Positions 41,898-50,178 of a stretch of DNA of 55,501 nucleotides are shown here, piece by piece. Made by a program: the position numbers and the translations under genes. Source of the stretch: Candidatus Sumerlaeia bacterium (GTDB taxonomy: Bacteria; Sumerlaeota; Sumerlaeia; JADFCW01). The stretch spans positions 1 to 55,501 of the forward strand of contig JAOAGV010000018.1 in NCBI GenBank assembly GCA_026415575.1. The letters run 5' to 3'. Each line of letters begins with the position of its first letter. Positions within the stretch are counted from its first letter, which is position 1. The notes beneath the pieces were generated by a model. The model made no database searches. It was given only the letters and a program-made list of their open reading frames with translations, and was not told where the DNA came from.

Positions 41898-43628
41898 ATG
41901 GAACGCATGAGGGCAGCGACTGCTTTTTTTGCGATCGTTTTTGCGACAATGTGTGTAGCGGTGTCCTTAGGCGGCAGGGCCGCCGAGGCGCTCGCCGGCG
42001 CTCAACCCACTCTCCGCGTGTGGACCCTTGGCGCCCTCGACCGCGCGCTTCGCGACACCCCTCCGGAAGACCGGCCCACGGCTCACATTGCAGCCGCGCG
42101 CAATGAGTGGGAGTCGTTCCAGATTGCGCTGCGGAGCTCCGTGCCCGTGCGCATTCTGCATCTTGCGGCAAAGCCGTTTCGGTCGGCGTCGGGCCGCCAG
42201 TTGCCCGCCGATTGCTTTTCCTTCTATCGCGAGCATCAGATCCACCTCACATACCCATCGCCGCGCAACAGCAACTTCCGGCCGGGATGGTATCCCGATG
42301 CGCTCATCCCATTGCGCAATCCCATCACCGGGGACCCGCTTCGCGGCGGACGCTTCGAGGCCGTTCCGTTTGATCTGCCGGCCAACGAAACCCATGCGTT
42401 CTGGGTGGACATTCATATCCCTGCCGACGCGCAGCCGGGCCGCTACACCGGCGAAGTTGCCGTGGACGTCGAAGGCCGGCCGGCGCTGTCCGTGCCCGTC
42501 GAGATCGAGGTTTGGGAGTTTGCTCTGCCGGCCAAACCCGCCATGTATAGCGAGTTTGGTTCGCCGGCCGAACGGCTGCCACGCTACTACGCGACGCTGC
42601 AAAAAAAAGGCGCGATTGAAAAAATGCCCGAATGGAAACTGGTTGAGGAACAATGTGCGCGGTTGATGAGTGAACACCGCCTGAACGCCCCGCCGCCCTC
42701 GTCGCTTCTCGCGCACACCATTCGCGAGGACGGCTCGTTTGAACTCAACCCATCGCAGATCGAGGGCCTTCGCCGCTGGGCTGCCACCTATCCTCTCAAT
42801 GCAATTCCGGTGCCGCGCCCGCGCGGACGCTTCAAAGACCCTGTCGCCGACCGTGCCCGCATTCATCGCTGGCTCAAAAGCTGGGATCGCGCCTTTGACG
42901 CCGCCGGACTCGGCGATCTTCTGGTCTATACCTATCTCCACGACGAGCCCAACGATCCGGAGGCCTATGAATCGGTTCGGCAATGGGGTGGCGTGGTCCG
43001 CCAGTCCGGATCGCGCGTCAAAGTCCTCGTGGTCGAGCAAACGAAAACACAGGACCCGCGATGGGGTGATCTCTATGGAGCCGTGGACATCTGGTGCTCG
43101 CTCTATCCGCTGTTCGATCCCGAAACGGCGGCGGCGCGCCAACAACTCGGCGAGATGCTGTGGTGCTACACCGCGCTGTGCCAGCAGACGCCGACACCCT
43201 GGTGGGAGACCGATTTCCCGCTCCTTCACTATCGCGTGCCCGCGTGGATTGCATGGCGCTACGGCATCAACGGCCAGCTGTACTGGGGCGGTATGACCGT
43301 TTGGACCGGCTGCGACGACGTCTGGACCGACCCGGCCAACTACCGCCACGGCGAAAAAAAAGTCCCCTATATCGGCGAGGGAATGTTGACCTATCCCGCG
43401 CGCGACGTCGGTTTTGACGGCATTGTGCCCTCGATGCGCCTGAAGGCGCTGCGCGACGGCATGGAGGACTACGACTATCTGGCGCTGCTCGAAGCAAAAG
43501 GACTTCGCAGCAAGGCCACGGACGTGGTCCTGCCCGTCGGCGAAAGCTGGTTCAAGTGGTCGCCCAACGCCGCCGACTATTACGCCGCACGCGAAAAACT
43601 GGCAAAGATGATCATGGAGAAGAAATAG
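41898..43628 (+). CDS. exported GH123/DUF4091-type glycoside hydrolase
   Basis: 576 residues with a signal peptide (about 1-30). An N-terminal beta-sandwich (AARNEWESFQIALR, TYPSPRNSNFRPGWYPDALIPL, PGRYTGEVAVDVEG) precedes a TIM barrel with the DE pair in YLHDEPND (D349, E350), HYRVPAWIAWRYGINGQLYWG, and the DUF4091 tail RLKALRDGMEDYDYLALLE. This is the family layout of GH123-like enzymes acting on N-acetylgalactosamine-type or related glycans via substrate-assisted catalysis. ATGGAGGTAGGA precedes the ATG. First gene of the plus-strand carbohydrate region. Confidence 0.85.
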   Translation: MERMRAATAFFAIVFATMCVAVSLGGRAAEALAGAQPTLRVWTLGALDRALRDTPPEDRPTAHIAAARNEWESFQIALRSSVPVRILHLAAKPFRSASGRQLPADCFSFYREHQIHLTYPSPRNSNFRPGWYPDALIPLRNPITGDPLRGGRFEAVPFDLPANETHAFWVDIHIPADAQPGRYTGEVAVDVEGRPALSVPVEIEVWEFALPAKPAMYSEFGSPAERLPRYYATLQKKGAIEKMPEWKLVEEQCARLMSEHRLNAPPPSSLLAHTIREDGSFELNPSQIEGLRRWAATYPLNAIPVPRPRGRFKDPVADRARIHRWLKSWDRAFDAAGLGDLLVYTYLHDEPNDPEAYESVRQWGGVVRQSGSRVKVLVVEQTKTQDPRWGDLYGAVDIWCSLYPLFDPETAAARQQLGEMLWCYTALCQQTPTPWWETDFPLLHYRVPAWIAWRYGINGQLYWGGMTVWTGCDDVWTDPANYRHGEKKVPYIGEGMLTYPARDVGFDGIVPSMRLKALRDGMEDYDYLALLEAKGLRSKATDVVLPVGESWFKWSPNAADYYAAREKLAKMIMEKK

Positions 43629-43664
43629 AACGGCGCTGAGAACATCGCGACGGCACGCGTGCCC

Positions 43665-43711
43665 CGTTCCATACCGTCCATGCCGTCCACCACGTCCGCG
43701 CCGTCTATCGC
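43665..43711 (+). repeat. 9-10 bp tandem repeat upstream of the leuD-like gene
   Basis: CCCGTTCCATACCGTCCATG, CCGTCCACCACGTCCGCG, CCGTCTATC: degenerate CCGTCCANN units, strikingly similar to the stretch inside valS at 16203-16252. Confidence 0.65.
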
Positions 43712-43742
43712 TTAAAGCCCACCGGAAAGGAGAACACCAACC

Positions 43743-44237
43743 ATGCCCCTCATCGAAGGGCGCGTGTGGAAATTCGGCGATCACGTCAATACCGACGTGA
43801 TCTTTCCGGGTAAATACACCTATACGATCAGCGAGCCGGCGGACATGGCCCGCCACGCCATGGAAGATGCCGACCCGGAATTTGCACAAAAAGTGCGGGC
43901 GGGCGACATTGTCGTGGCCGGCGAGAACTTCGGCTGTGGCTCGTCGCGCGAACAGGCCGTGATCTGCCTCAAAGCCGCCGGCGTTGCGGCCATTGTCGCC
44001 AAATCCTTTGCGCGCATCTACTATCGCAACGCCATCAATCAGGGACTGCCGATTGTGCAATGTCCGGAAGCGGTGGATGCAATTGAATCCGGCGACCGCG
44101 TGGCGATTGACTTGAACGCCGGCGTGCTGGAACATGCCGGCAACCGCTATCGCTTCGCCCCGCTGCCCCCGGAAGTTTCGGAGATTCTGGCCGCCGGCGG
44201 TTTGGTCGAATACGTCAAGCGGAAAAAAGGCGGGTAA
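43743..44237 (+). CDS. leuD: 3-isopropylmalate/homoaconitate dehydratase small subunit
   Basis: 164 residues of the short archaeal/bacterial LeuD-HacB type. VWKFGDHVNTDVIFPGKY is the swivelling-domain start, FGCGSSREQAV carries the substrate-recognition loop, then AKSFARIYYRNAINQGLP. GAAAGGAGAA precedes the ATG. It needs a large [4Fe-4S] subunit (LeuC) to hydrate/dehydrate an isopropylmalate-like acid; no leuC is in the window, and the neighbours are carbohydrate genes, so the subunit may work with a distant leuC or in another acid pathway. Confidence 0.92.
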   Translation: MPLIEGRVWKFGDHVNTDVIFPGKYTYTISEPADMARHAMEDADPEFAQKVRAGDIVVAGENFGCGSSREQAVICLKAAGVAAIVAKSFARIYYRNAINQGLPIVQCPEAVDAIESGDRVAIDLNAGVLEHAGNRYRFAPLPPEVSEILAAGGLVEYVKRKKGG

Positions 44238-44316
44238 TTTCTGATATTCGTTCACACTTCATTGTGTAGTTTTTACCGCCGAACAGGAACGTAGAAACGG
44301 TGTGGGAAAAACCATG

Positions 44317-44383
44317 AACCGCAGATGTACACAGATGCACACGGATTAGCAAAACGTACAGCCTGTAATCTGCGGCATCTGCA
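44317..44383 (+). repeat. ACCGCAGATG-type repeat array
   Basis: AACCGCAGATGTACACAGAT, GCACACGGATTA and, after a gap, TAATCTGCGGCATCTGC. Degenerate CAGATGNACA units with an inverted counterpart, of a kind I know as a dispersed repeat in several bacterial phyla. Confidence 0.55.
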
Positions 44384-44468
44384 AAATTCGCGAAGGGTCT
44401 TGCCCCTCATATTCCGCGGGAAAAACAACAGAAACGATGAATTCACTTTTCAGAAAGGAGACGGCCCC

Positions 44469-46490
44469 ATGCACAAGGTTTTCGCAATCCTCGTGGCCAT
44501 CGCACTGACTGCGCATGCATCCGCCGAGGACCTCACGGTACTGTCGGGAAAAATCGTCGGCACCACACCCTCGGCCATGATGAATGTGTATCTGCGCCAA
44601 CTGGCCTATCAGGCGCTCGACCGGCGGAAGGCTGAGTATGAAAAAATAAAAACTCCCGCCCAACAGATCGAATATCAACGTCAGAAGCAGCGCCTGTTTA
44701 TCGAGCAGCTGGGCGGTTTTCCCGAACGTACGCCGCTTAACGCCCGCGTCGTCGGCCGCGCCCAGCGCGACGGCTATCGCATCGAGAAAATCATCTTTGA
44801 AAGCTGGCCGCGCCACTACGTTACCGGCGTCCTGTTTCTGCCGCCCGGCAAAGGCCCTCATGCCGCGGTGCTTGTACCATGCGGCCACAGCGCCAACGGT
44901 AAGGCGCAGGAAACCTATCAGCGCGTCAGTATCTTCCTCGCCAAGGCGGGACTGGCCGCCTTTTGCTACGACCCCATCGGCCAGGGCGAGCGCTATCAGA
45001 TTCTCGATGCAAACGGCAAGCCGCGCTTTGGTCCGACCACCGAACATACGCTGGTCGGCGTCGGCTCGATTCTGCTCGGCACCAACACCGCCCGCTACCG
45101 CATCTACGACGGCATGCGTGCCATTGACTATCTGATCAGCCGTCCGGACATTGACCCCAAGCGGATTGGCTGCACGGGCAACTCCGGCGGCGGAACGCTG
45201 ACCAGCTATCTGATGGCGCTGGATGAACGCATCTACTGTGCCGCGCCCAGCTGCTATCTTACTAACTTCCGCCGGTTGATTGACACCATCGGCCCACAGG
45301 ACGCCGAGCAGAACATCTTCGCCCAAATCGCGCTGGGCCTCGACCATCCCGATTATGTTCTGATGCGCGCACCGCGTCCGACCCTCATGTGCGTGGCCAC
45401 GCGCGACTACTTTGACATCGGCGGCGCATGGGACTCCTTCCGCGAAGGCAAGCGCTGGTTCACCCGCATGGGCTATCCCGAACGCATCGAACTGGTCGAG
45501 ACCGATATGCCCCACGGTTTTTCGCCGCTGCTGCGGTTGGGCAGCGTGCGCTGGATGCGCCGTTGGTTGCTCGGTCGCGACGATGCCATCACTGAGCCGG
45601 ACTTCAACATCATGACCGATGATGAAATGCAGTGCACGCCCAAAGGACAGGTACTCCTGATCGAGGGTGCGCGGTCGGTCTTCGACCTCAATGCGGAGAT
45701 CGCCGACCGTCTGGCCAGCGAGCGGAAGGAACTCTGGGCCAAATCGGGCAAGGAGAAGATGCTGGAAAAGGTACGCGAGACAGCGGGAATCCGCCGCGCG
45801 TCCGAGCTGGTGCCCGCCAAGGTCTTGTCACGAACGCAAGTCAAACGCGGTAACCTTGCGATTCAGAAACTTGTGCTCCAGAGCGAGTCCGGCATCGTAC
45901 TGCCCGCCCTTCTGTTTGTGCCGGAAAAACCCAACGGCGAGGCGTGCCTCTATCTGCACGGCGATGGCAAGAACGAGGATGCCGGCGAGGGCGGGCCGAT
46001 CGAACAACTGGCGCGCAAAGGCTGCCTCGTTCTGGCGGTGGACCTGCGCGGGATCGGCGAAACCGGAATAGCAACCACCAGCCGAAACCCGCGCGAACCC
46101 TTCGGACCGGATTCCAAAGACTACTTTCTGGCCTACCTCGTAGGGAAATCCTACGTGGGCATGCGCGCCGAAGACATTCTGGTCTGCGCGCAATTCCTCC
46201 GCAGTGACGGCCGGGCAACCACGCTCCGCGTGATCGCCATCGGCGAGGCGGGGCCGCCCGCACTGCACGCGGTTGCGCTCGAACCTGCGCTCTTCGACTC
46301 GCTGGAATTGCAGCGCTCGATTGTGTCTTGGGACGCGGTCGTGCGAACGCCCGTGACCCGCAACCAACTGATCAACACCGTCCATGGTGCGTTGCGATAC
46401 TATGATCTGTCCGACCTGCTGGCCGCGGTGCCGGCCGGCCGTGTGACGGTAAAAAATCCCGCCGATCCTGCAGGCGAGGCATTGAAGTAA
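44469..46490 (+). CDS. exported two-domain alpha/beta hydrolase (acetyl-xylan-esterase-like)
   Basis: 673 residues with a signal peptide (ending TAHASA). Domain 1 (about 85-370): VLVPCGHSANGK, DPIGQGER, nucleophile elbow GCTGNSGGG with Ser239, and DMPHGFSP for the catalytic His (about 349). Domain 2 (about 425-640): CLYLHGDGKNED and AVDLRGIGETG are hydrolase-like, but the elbow reads AIGEAGPPAL, lacking the serine, so this half is probably inactive or regulatory. CE7/CE15-type esterases and DUF-type hydrolases of polysaccharide loci share this form. AAAGGAG precedes the ATG at 44469. Likely deacetylates or de-esterifies glycans outside the cell. Confidence 0.8.
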   Translation: MHKVFAILVAIALTAHASAEDLTVLSGKIVGTTPSAMMNVYLRQLAYQALDRRKAEYEKIKTPAQQIEYQRQKQRLFIEQLGGFPERTPLNARVVGRAQRDGYRIEKIIFESWPRHYVTGVLFLPPGKGPHAAVLVPCGHSANGKAQETYQRVSIFLAKAGLAAFCYDPIGQGERYQILDANGKPRFGPTTEHTLVGVGSILLGTNTARYRIYDGMRAIDYLISRPDIDPKRIGCTGNSGGGTLTSYLMALDERIYCAAPSCYLTNFRRLIDTIGPQDAEQNIFAQIALGLDHPDYVLMRAPRPTLMCVATRDYFDIGGAWDSFREGKRWFTRMGYPERIELVETDMPHGFSPLLRLGSVRWMRRWLLGRDDAITEPDFNIMTDDEMQCTPKGQVLLIEGARSVFDLNAEIADRLASERKELWAKSGKEKMLEKVRETAGIRRASELVPAKVLSRTQVKRGNLAIQKLVLQSESGIVLPALLFVPEKPNGEACLYLHGDGKNEDAGEGGPIEQLARKGCLVLAVDLRGIGETGIATTSRNPREPFGPDSKDYFLAYLVGKSYVGMRAEDILVCAQFLRSDGRATTLRVIAIGEAGPPALHAVALEPALFDSLELQRSIVSWDAVVRTPVTRNQLINTVHGALRYYDLSDLLAAVPAGRVTVKNPADPAGEALK

Positions 46491-46563
46491 CGCGCATGAA
46501 TTTTGGTGGTAGAACGCATCTTCTTTTTACAGATAAACGACATGATTTATGGAGGGCTCACCC

Positions 46564-47697
46564 ATGATTCGCACGATGTTCCTCACGGTTCTGTGCAGTC
46601 TCGCATCGCTGTCGGTACTTGCCGAATCGCTGACCGTGTATTTTGGCACTTACACGCCAAAAGGCGGCCTCAGCAAAGGCATCTACCGGAGCACGCTTGA
46701 TCTGGAAACAGGCAAACTCTCCGACCCCGCCCTTGCCGCCGAAGCGACCAATCCGTCGTTTGTGGAACTCCACCCCAACGGCAAGTTTCTCTACGCCGTC
46801 AGCGAGATGGGCGGCTCTGGCGGCGTCAGCGCCTATGCCATTGCGGCCGATGGCAGTCTGCGGCTTCTGAACACCCAGCCGTCGCGCGGAGCAGGCCCCT
46901 GCCACGTCAACGTGGACAAGACAGGCAGGTGCGTCCTTGTGGCCAACTATGGCAGCGGCAGCGTCGCCGTTCTTCCGATCCGCGATGACGGCAGCCTTGG
47001 CGAACCGACCTGCGCCGTTCAGCACGAGGGCAGCGGCCCCAACGCCAAACGCCAGACCGGCCCCCACGCCCACTCGGTCAATCTCAGCCCCGACAACCGC
47101 TTTGCCTTCGTGGCCGATCTCGGAACGGACAAGGTGATGATCTACAAACTGGACGTGGAAAAAGGCACGATCGTGCCCAACGATCCGGCGTTTGCCAAAG
47201 TCAAACCCGGCGCCGGCCCGCGTCACTTTGCCTTCCATCCAAACGGCAAATTTGCTTACGTCATCAACGAACTCGATTGCACCATCACCGGGTTCGCCTA
47301 CGATGCGGCCAAGGGGGCCTTGACTGAAATCCAGACCGTGCCGACGCTGCCGAAAGATTTTACGGGCACCAACACCTGCGCCGAAGTCCGTGTCCATCCG
47401 AGCGGCAAGTTTGTCTATGGCTCCAATCGCGGCCACAACAGCATTGCCGTCTATCAAGCGGACCCGGCCAAAGGCACACTGACGTTGGTCGAGCATGAAA
47501 CCGCCGGCATTCAAACGCCGCGCAATTTCAACATCGAACCGTCCGGCAAATTTTGCCTCGTCGCCAATCAGGACGGCGACAGCGTTGTGGTGTTCCGGAT
47601 TCATCCGGAAACCGGCGCACTCGAACCGACGGGCAATAAAATCACCGTCGGACGGCCGGTCTGTGTCCGCTTTCTGAAATCCGACGGGCGAAAATAA
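46564..47697 (+). CDS. exported lactonase-fold seven-bladed beta-propeller protein
   Basis: 377 residues with a signal peptide (ending SVLAES). Lactonase/YbhE-type repeats: LTVYFGTYTPKGG, NPSFVELHPNGKFLYAVSE, GAGPCHVNVDKTGRCVLVANYGSGSVAV, GAGPRHFAFHPNGKFAYVINEL, TPRNFNIEPSGKFCLVANQD. The cytoplasmic family members are 6-phosphogluconolactonases; an exported copy more likely opens sugar lactones in the periplasm, or only keeps the fold. ATGGAGGGC directly before the ATG at 46564 gives the SD. It follows the esterase by 73 bp in the same direction. Confidence 0.87.
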   Translation: MIRTMFLTVLCSLASLSVLAESLTVYFGTYTPKGGLSKGIYRSTLDLETGKLSDPALAAEATNPSFVELHPNGKFLYAVSEMGGSGGVSAYAIAADGSLRLLNTQPSRGAGPCHVNVDKTGRCVLVANYGSGSVAVLPIRDDGSLGEPTCAVQHEGSGPNAKRQTGPHAHSVNLSPDNRFAFVADLGTDKVMIYKLDVEKGTIVPNDPAFAKVKPGAGPRHFAFHPNGKFAYVINELDCTITGFAYDAAKGALTEIQTVPTLPKDFTGTNTCAEVRVHPSGKFVYGSNRGHNSIAVYQADPAKGTLTLVEHETAGIQTPRNFNIEPSGKFCLVANQDGDSVVVFRIHPETGALEPTGNKITVGRPVCVRFLKSDGRK

Positions 47698-47748
47698 CCG
47701 GCCGCCCGCGCAACCAGCAGCACCACTTTGGGAGATGAGAATCCGGCG

Positions 47749-48459
47749 ATGGAACAACCCGCAATCCCCGTCATGGCCATGCTGCCCACGTGGAACGAGG
47801 CGGGCAATATCCCCTCGTTGATCGAGGCCCTGCTGGCGCTCGACGGCATGCACGTCGTGGTGGTGGACGACGACTCGCCCGACGGCACATGGCGCATCGT
47901 GGCGGAGATCGCCGAACGCGACAGGCGGGTACATCTGGTCCACCGGCGCGGCGTGCGCGGACGCGGCTCGGCCGGCGTGGCCGGATTTCGCTATGCGCTC
48001 GACGCCGGGGCCGCTTTGATTGTCGAAATGGATGCCGACTGGTCGCACCATCCGCGCCATATTCCCGCGATGCTCGAAGCAGCGCGCCATGCCGACGTCG
48101 TGATCGGCTCGCGGTTGGTTCCGGGCGGAGGCGAGTCGGGCCGCAGCGCCGTCCGCATGGCCATCACGCGCTTGGCCAACCTGTATATCCGCCTTGTGCT
48201 GGGGGTGTCTGTGCGCGACTGCACGTCGGGGTTTCGGGTGTTCCGGCGCGAGGCGCTCGAGCGTATCAATCTGGCGGCGATGCGGTCGAACGGGCCGGCG
48301 ATTGTGCAGGAAGTTTTGGTAGCGTGCCGCCGCGCCGGCTGCACATTTGCCGAAGTGCCGATTCATTTTGAGCAGCGTCGCGCGGGCAAGTCCACTCTGA
48401 CATGGAAAATCCTTGTCAACGGCCTGTTTTCCGTTCTTCGATTTCGATTCGGAAGATAG
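47749..48459 (+). CDS. polyprenol-phosphate mannosyltransferase-like GT2 (DPM1-type)
   Basis: 236 residues from the ATG at 47749 (GGGAGATGAG upstream; a TTG at 47728 is less likely). MLPTWNEAGNI, VVVDDDSPDGT, EMDADWSHHP (DxD), VIGSRLVPGGG, DCTSGFRVFRR and HFEQRRAGKSTL are the DPM1/polyprenol-phosphate mannosyltransferase motifs. No C-terminal membrane anchor is present, as in single-domain DPM1. It transfers mannose from GDP-mannose to a lipid phosphate, which fits with manC at 23559 and the GT39-like gene at 26878, though they are far apart. Confidence 0.9.
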   Translation: MEQPAIPVMAMLPTWNEAGNIPSLIEALLALDGMHVVVVDDDSPDGTWRIVAEIAERDRRVHLVHRRGVRGRGSAGVAGFRYALDAGAALIVEMDADWSHHPRHIPAMLEAARHADVVIGSRLVPGGGESGRSAVRMAITRLANLYIRLVLGVSVRDCTSGFRVFRREALERINLAAMRSNGPAIVQEVLVACRRAGCTFAEVPIHFEQRRAGKSTLTWKILVNGLFSVLRFRFGR

Positions 48460-48517
48460 AAAATTGTTTTTCGACTGGATTGACACCATTTGCGGGACCG
48501 GAGAGGAGACTGGAAAG

Positions 48518-49885
48518 ATGAGAAACGGGAAGCCCACCACTCGCCGCGGATTCCTGACATCCGCTGCAGCGGCGTCCATCGCCGCGCCGACCATCCTCAC
48601 GTCGCTGACGCGCCGAACTGCCGCCGCCCCCGCCAACGACCGGATCGTCATGGGGATCATCGGTCCGGGCAAGCAAGGTCTGGCGTTGTTGAAACGATTC
48701 CTCCGGATGGAAGAGGTGCAAATGGTTGCCGCATGCGACGTCAGCGCCGCGCGCCGCAACTACGCCGTCCGCGTCATCAATGAGCACTATACCCGGGAAA
48801 AAATCAAATCCGCCGCCACGGGCGCCAAAGCCTATGCCGATTTCCGCGAACTGCTCGCCCATCCCGGCCTCGACGCCGTCATCATCGCCACACCCGACCA
48901 CTGGCACGCCATCATGGCCATCGAGGCGTGCCGGCAGGGCAAGGATGTGTATTGTGAAAAACCGCTGTCGTTGACGATCCACGAAGCGCGGCAGATGATG
49001 CTGGCGGCCCGCAAGCACAATCGCGTGTTTCAGACCGGCAGCATGCAGCGCTCGGAATTCGACGGCCGGTTTCGCAAGGCCTGCGAGCTTGTGCGCAGCG
49101 GGTTCATCGGCCCGATCGAAAAAGTCCTGGTCTGCATCGCGGCCAAAGGCTATCCGGAATACTCCAAGCCGTGCGATCTGGAAACCGAGCCGACGCCGAA
49201 AGACTTGGATTGGGACGCTTGGCTGGGGCCCGCCCCGCTGCGCGGCTACAACAAGACACTCTGCCCCGATGGCATCCCCGAAACGCCGCCCGATGATATG
49301 AAGGACCACCCCTTCTACACCGTCTTTCCCCACTGGCGCGACTACATGGAATACTCCGGCGGCATGATGACCGACTGGGGCGCCCACCACTTCGACATCG
49401 CCCAATGGGGTCTGGGCATGGACGAGTCGGGTCCCGTCGAGATCGCCCCACCGGAGGGCGACCGCCCGATGACTTTCAAATACGCCAACGGCATCGTCAT
49501 GGAGAAGATCGCAGACCTCGAAGGAACTACAGGCGTGAAGTTTATCGGTGCAAAGGGCACCGTCACGGTCTCACGCAGCTGGCTCAAGACCGACCCCAAA
49601 GACTTGGCCGAAAAAAACATTCCGCCCGAAAATCGCCTTTACTTCGAGGAGCCCGAAGACCACAAACGCAACTTCATTGACTGCGTCCGAAGCCGCAAGC
49701 GCCCCATCGCCGACGCCGAAATCGGCGCCCGCTCGGCGACGGTTTGCCACCTCGGCAATCTGGCCTACTGGAACAAAACCACCATCCGCTGGGACCCGCA
49801 GAAATGGGAGATCGTCGCCCCCGGCGAAGGAACAAAATGGCTCGACCGCCCCAAACGAGACCCATGGAAACTGCCCGAGGTCTGA
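48518..49885 (+). CDS. Tat-exported Gfo/Idh/MocA oxidoreductase
   Basis: 455 residues. The N-terminus TTRRGFLTSAAAASIAAPTI is a twin-arginine signal. Then comes the Rossmann motif GIIGPGKQG, ATPDHWHAIMAIEA, CEKPLSLT (EKP motif), NRVFQTGSMQRSE and, in the C-terminal domain, MMTDWGAHHFDIAQWGLG. This is the exported GFO_IDH_MocA form of bacteria that degrade complex glycans; the NAD(P) is probably carried out tightly bound. GAGAGGAGAC precedes the ATG at 48518. It probably oxidises or isomerises a sugar derivative in the periplasm. Confidence 0.92.
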   Translation: MRNGKPTTRRGFLTSAAAASIAAPTILTSLTRRTAAAPANDRIVMGIIGPGKQGLALLKRFLRMEEVQMVAACDVSAARRNYAVRVINEHYTREKIKSAATGAKAYADFRELLAHPGLDAVIIATPDHWHAIMAIEACRQGKDVYCEKPLSLTIHEARQMMLAARKHNRVFQTGSMQRSEFDGRFRKACELVRSGFIGPIEKVLVCIAAKGYPEYSKPCDLETEPTPKDLDWDAWLGPAPLRGYNKTLCPDGIPETPPDDMKDHPFYTVFPHWRDYMEYSGGMMTDWGAHHFDIAQWGLGMDESGPVEIAPPEGDRPMTFKYANGIVMEKIADLEGTTGVKFIGAKGTVTVSRSWLKTDPKDLAEKNIPPENRLYFEEPEDHKRNFIDCVRSRKRPIADAEIGARSATVCHLGNLAYWNKTTIRWDPQKWEIVAPGEGTKWLDRPKRDPWKLPEV

Positions 49886-50178
49886 GCCGCATTGCCCCGC
49901 GGCGGGCGGCTTGCGCTGAACAGGGGAAAGAATTATCAATAGGCGCAGCAATCGGCTGACATTTCACGGGCAATGCCGGCGAGGCGGATGTCAATCATTT
50001 CATACCCGCGGCGGTCTCCATGCAAAAAAAGGTTGACCTGCGCGCCGGCGCAGGCAAACTTTACGCGTAAAGGTCATCGCGGCACCATTCCGGCAAGATT
50101 TGCAATCGTCCTGCACAACTGAGCGGAAACAAAACCAATGCCGCCCAATGCTCAATCCACAAGCGAAAGGGGAGTCCG

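Noticed and set aside
43665-43711. CRISPR-like array
   Set aside because: Units are only 9-10 bp and degenerate, with no spacers and no cas genes in the window.
41967-44255. 762-codon minus-strand frame across the GH123-like and leuD genes
   Set aside because: Shadow of two well-supported plus-strand genes; no recognisable domain and it spans two unrelated genes and the gap.
44238-44275. Terminator after the leuD-like gene
   Set aside because: ACAC/GTGT stem of only about four pairs before TTTTT; not convincing.
46558-48759. 733-codon minus-strand frame across lactonase, GT2 and oxidoreductase genes
   Set aside because: Antisense shadow of three real genes; composition is not protein-like.
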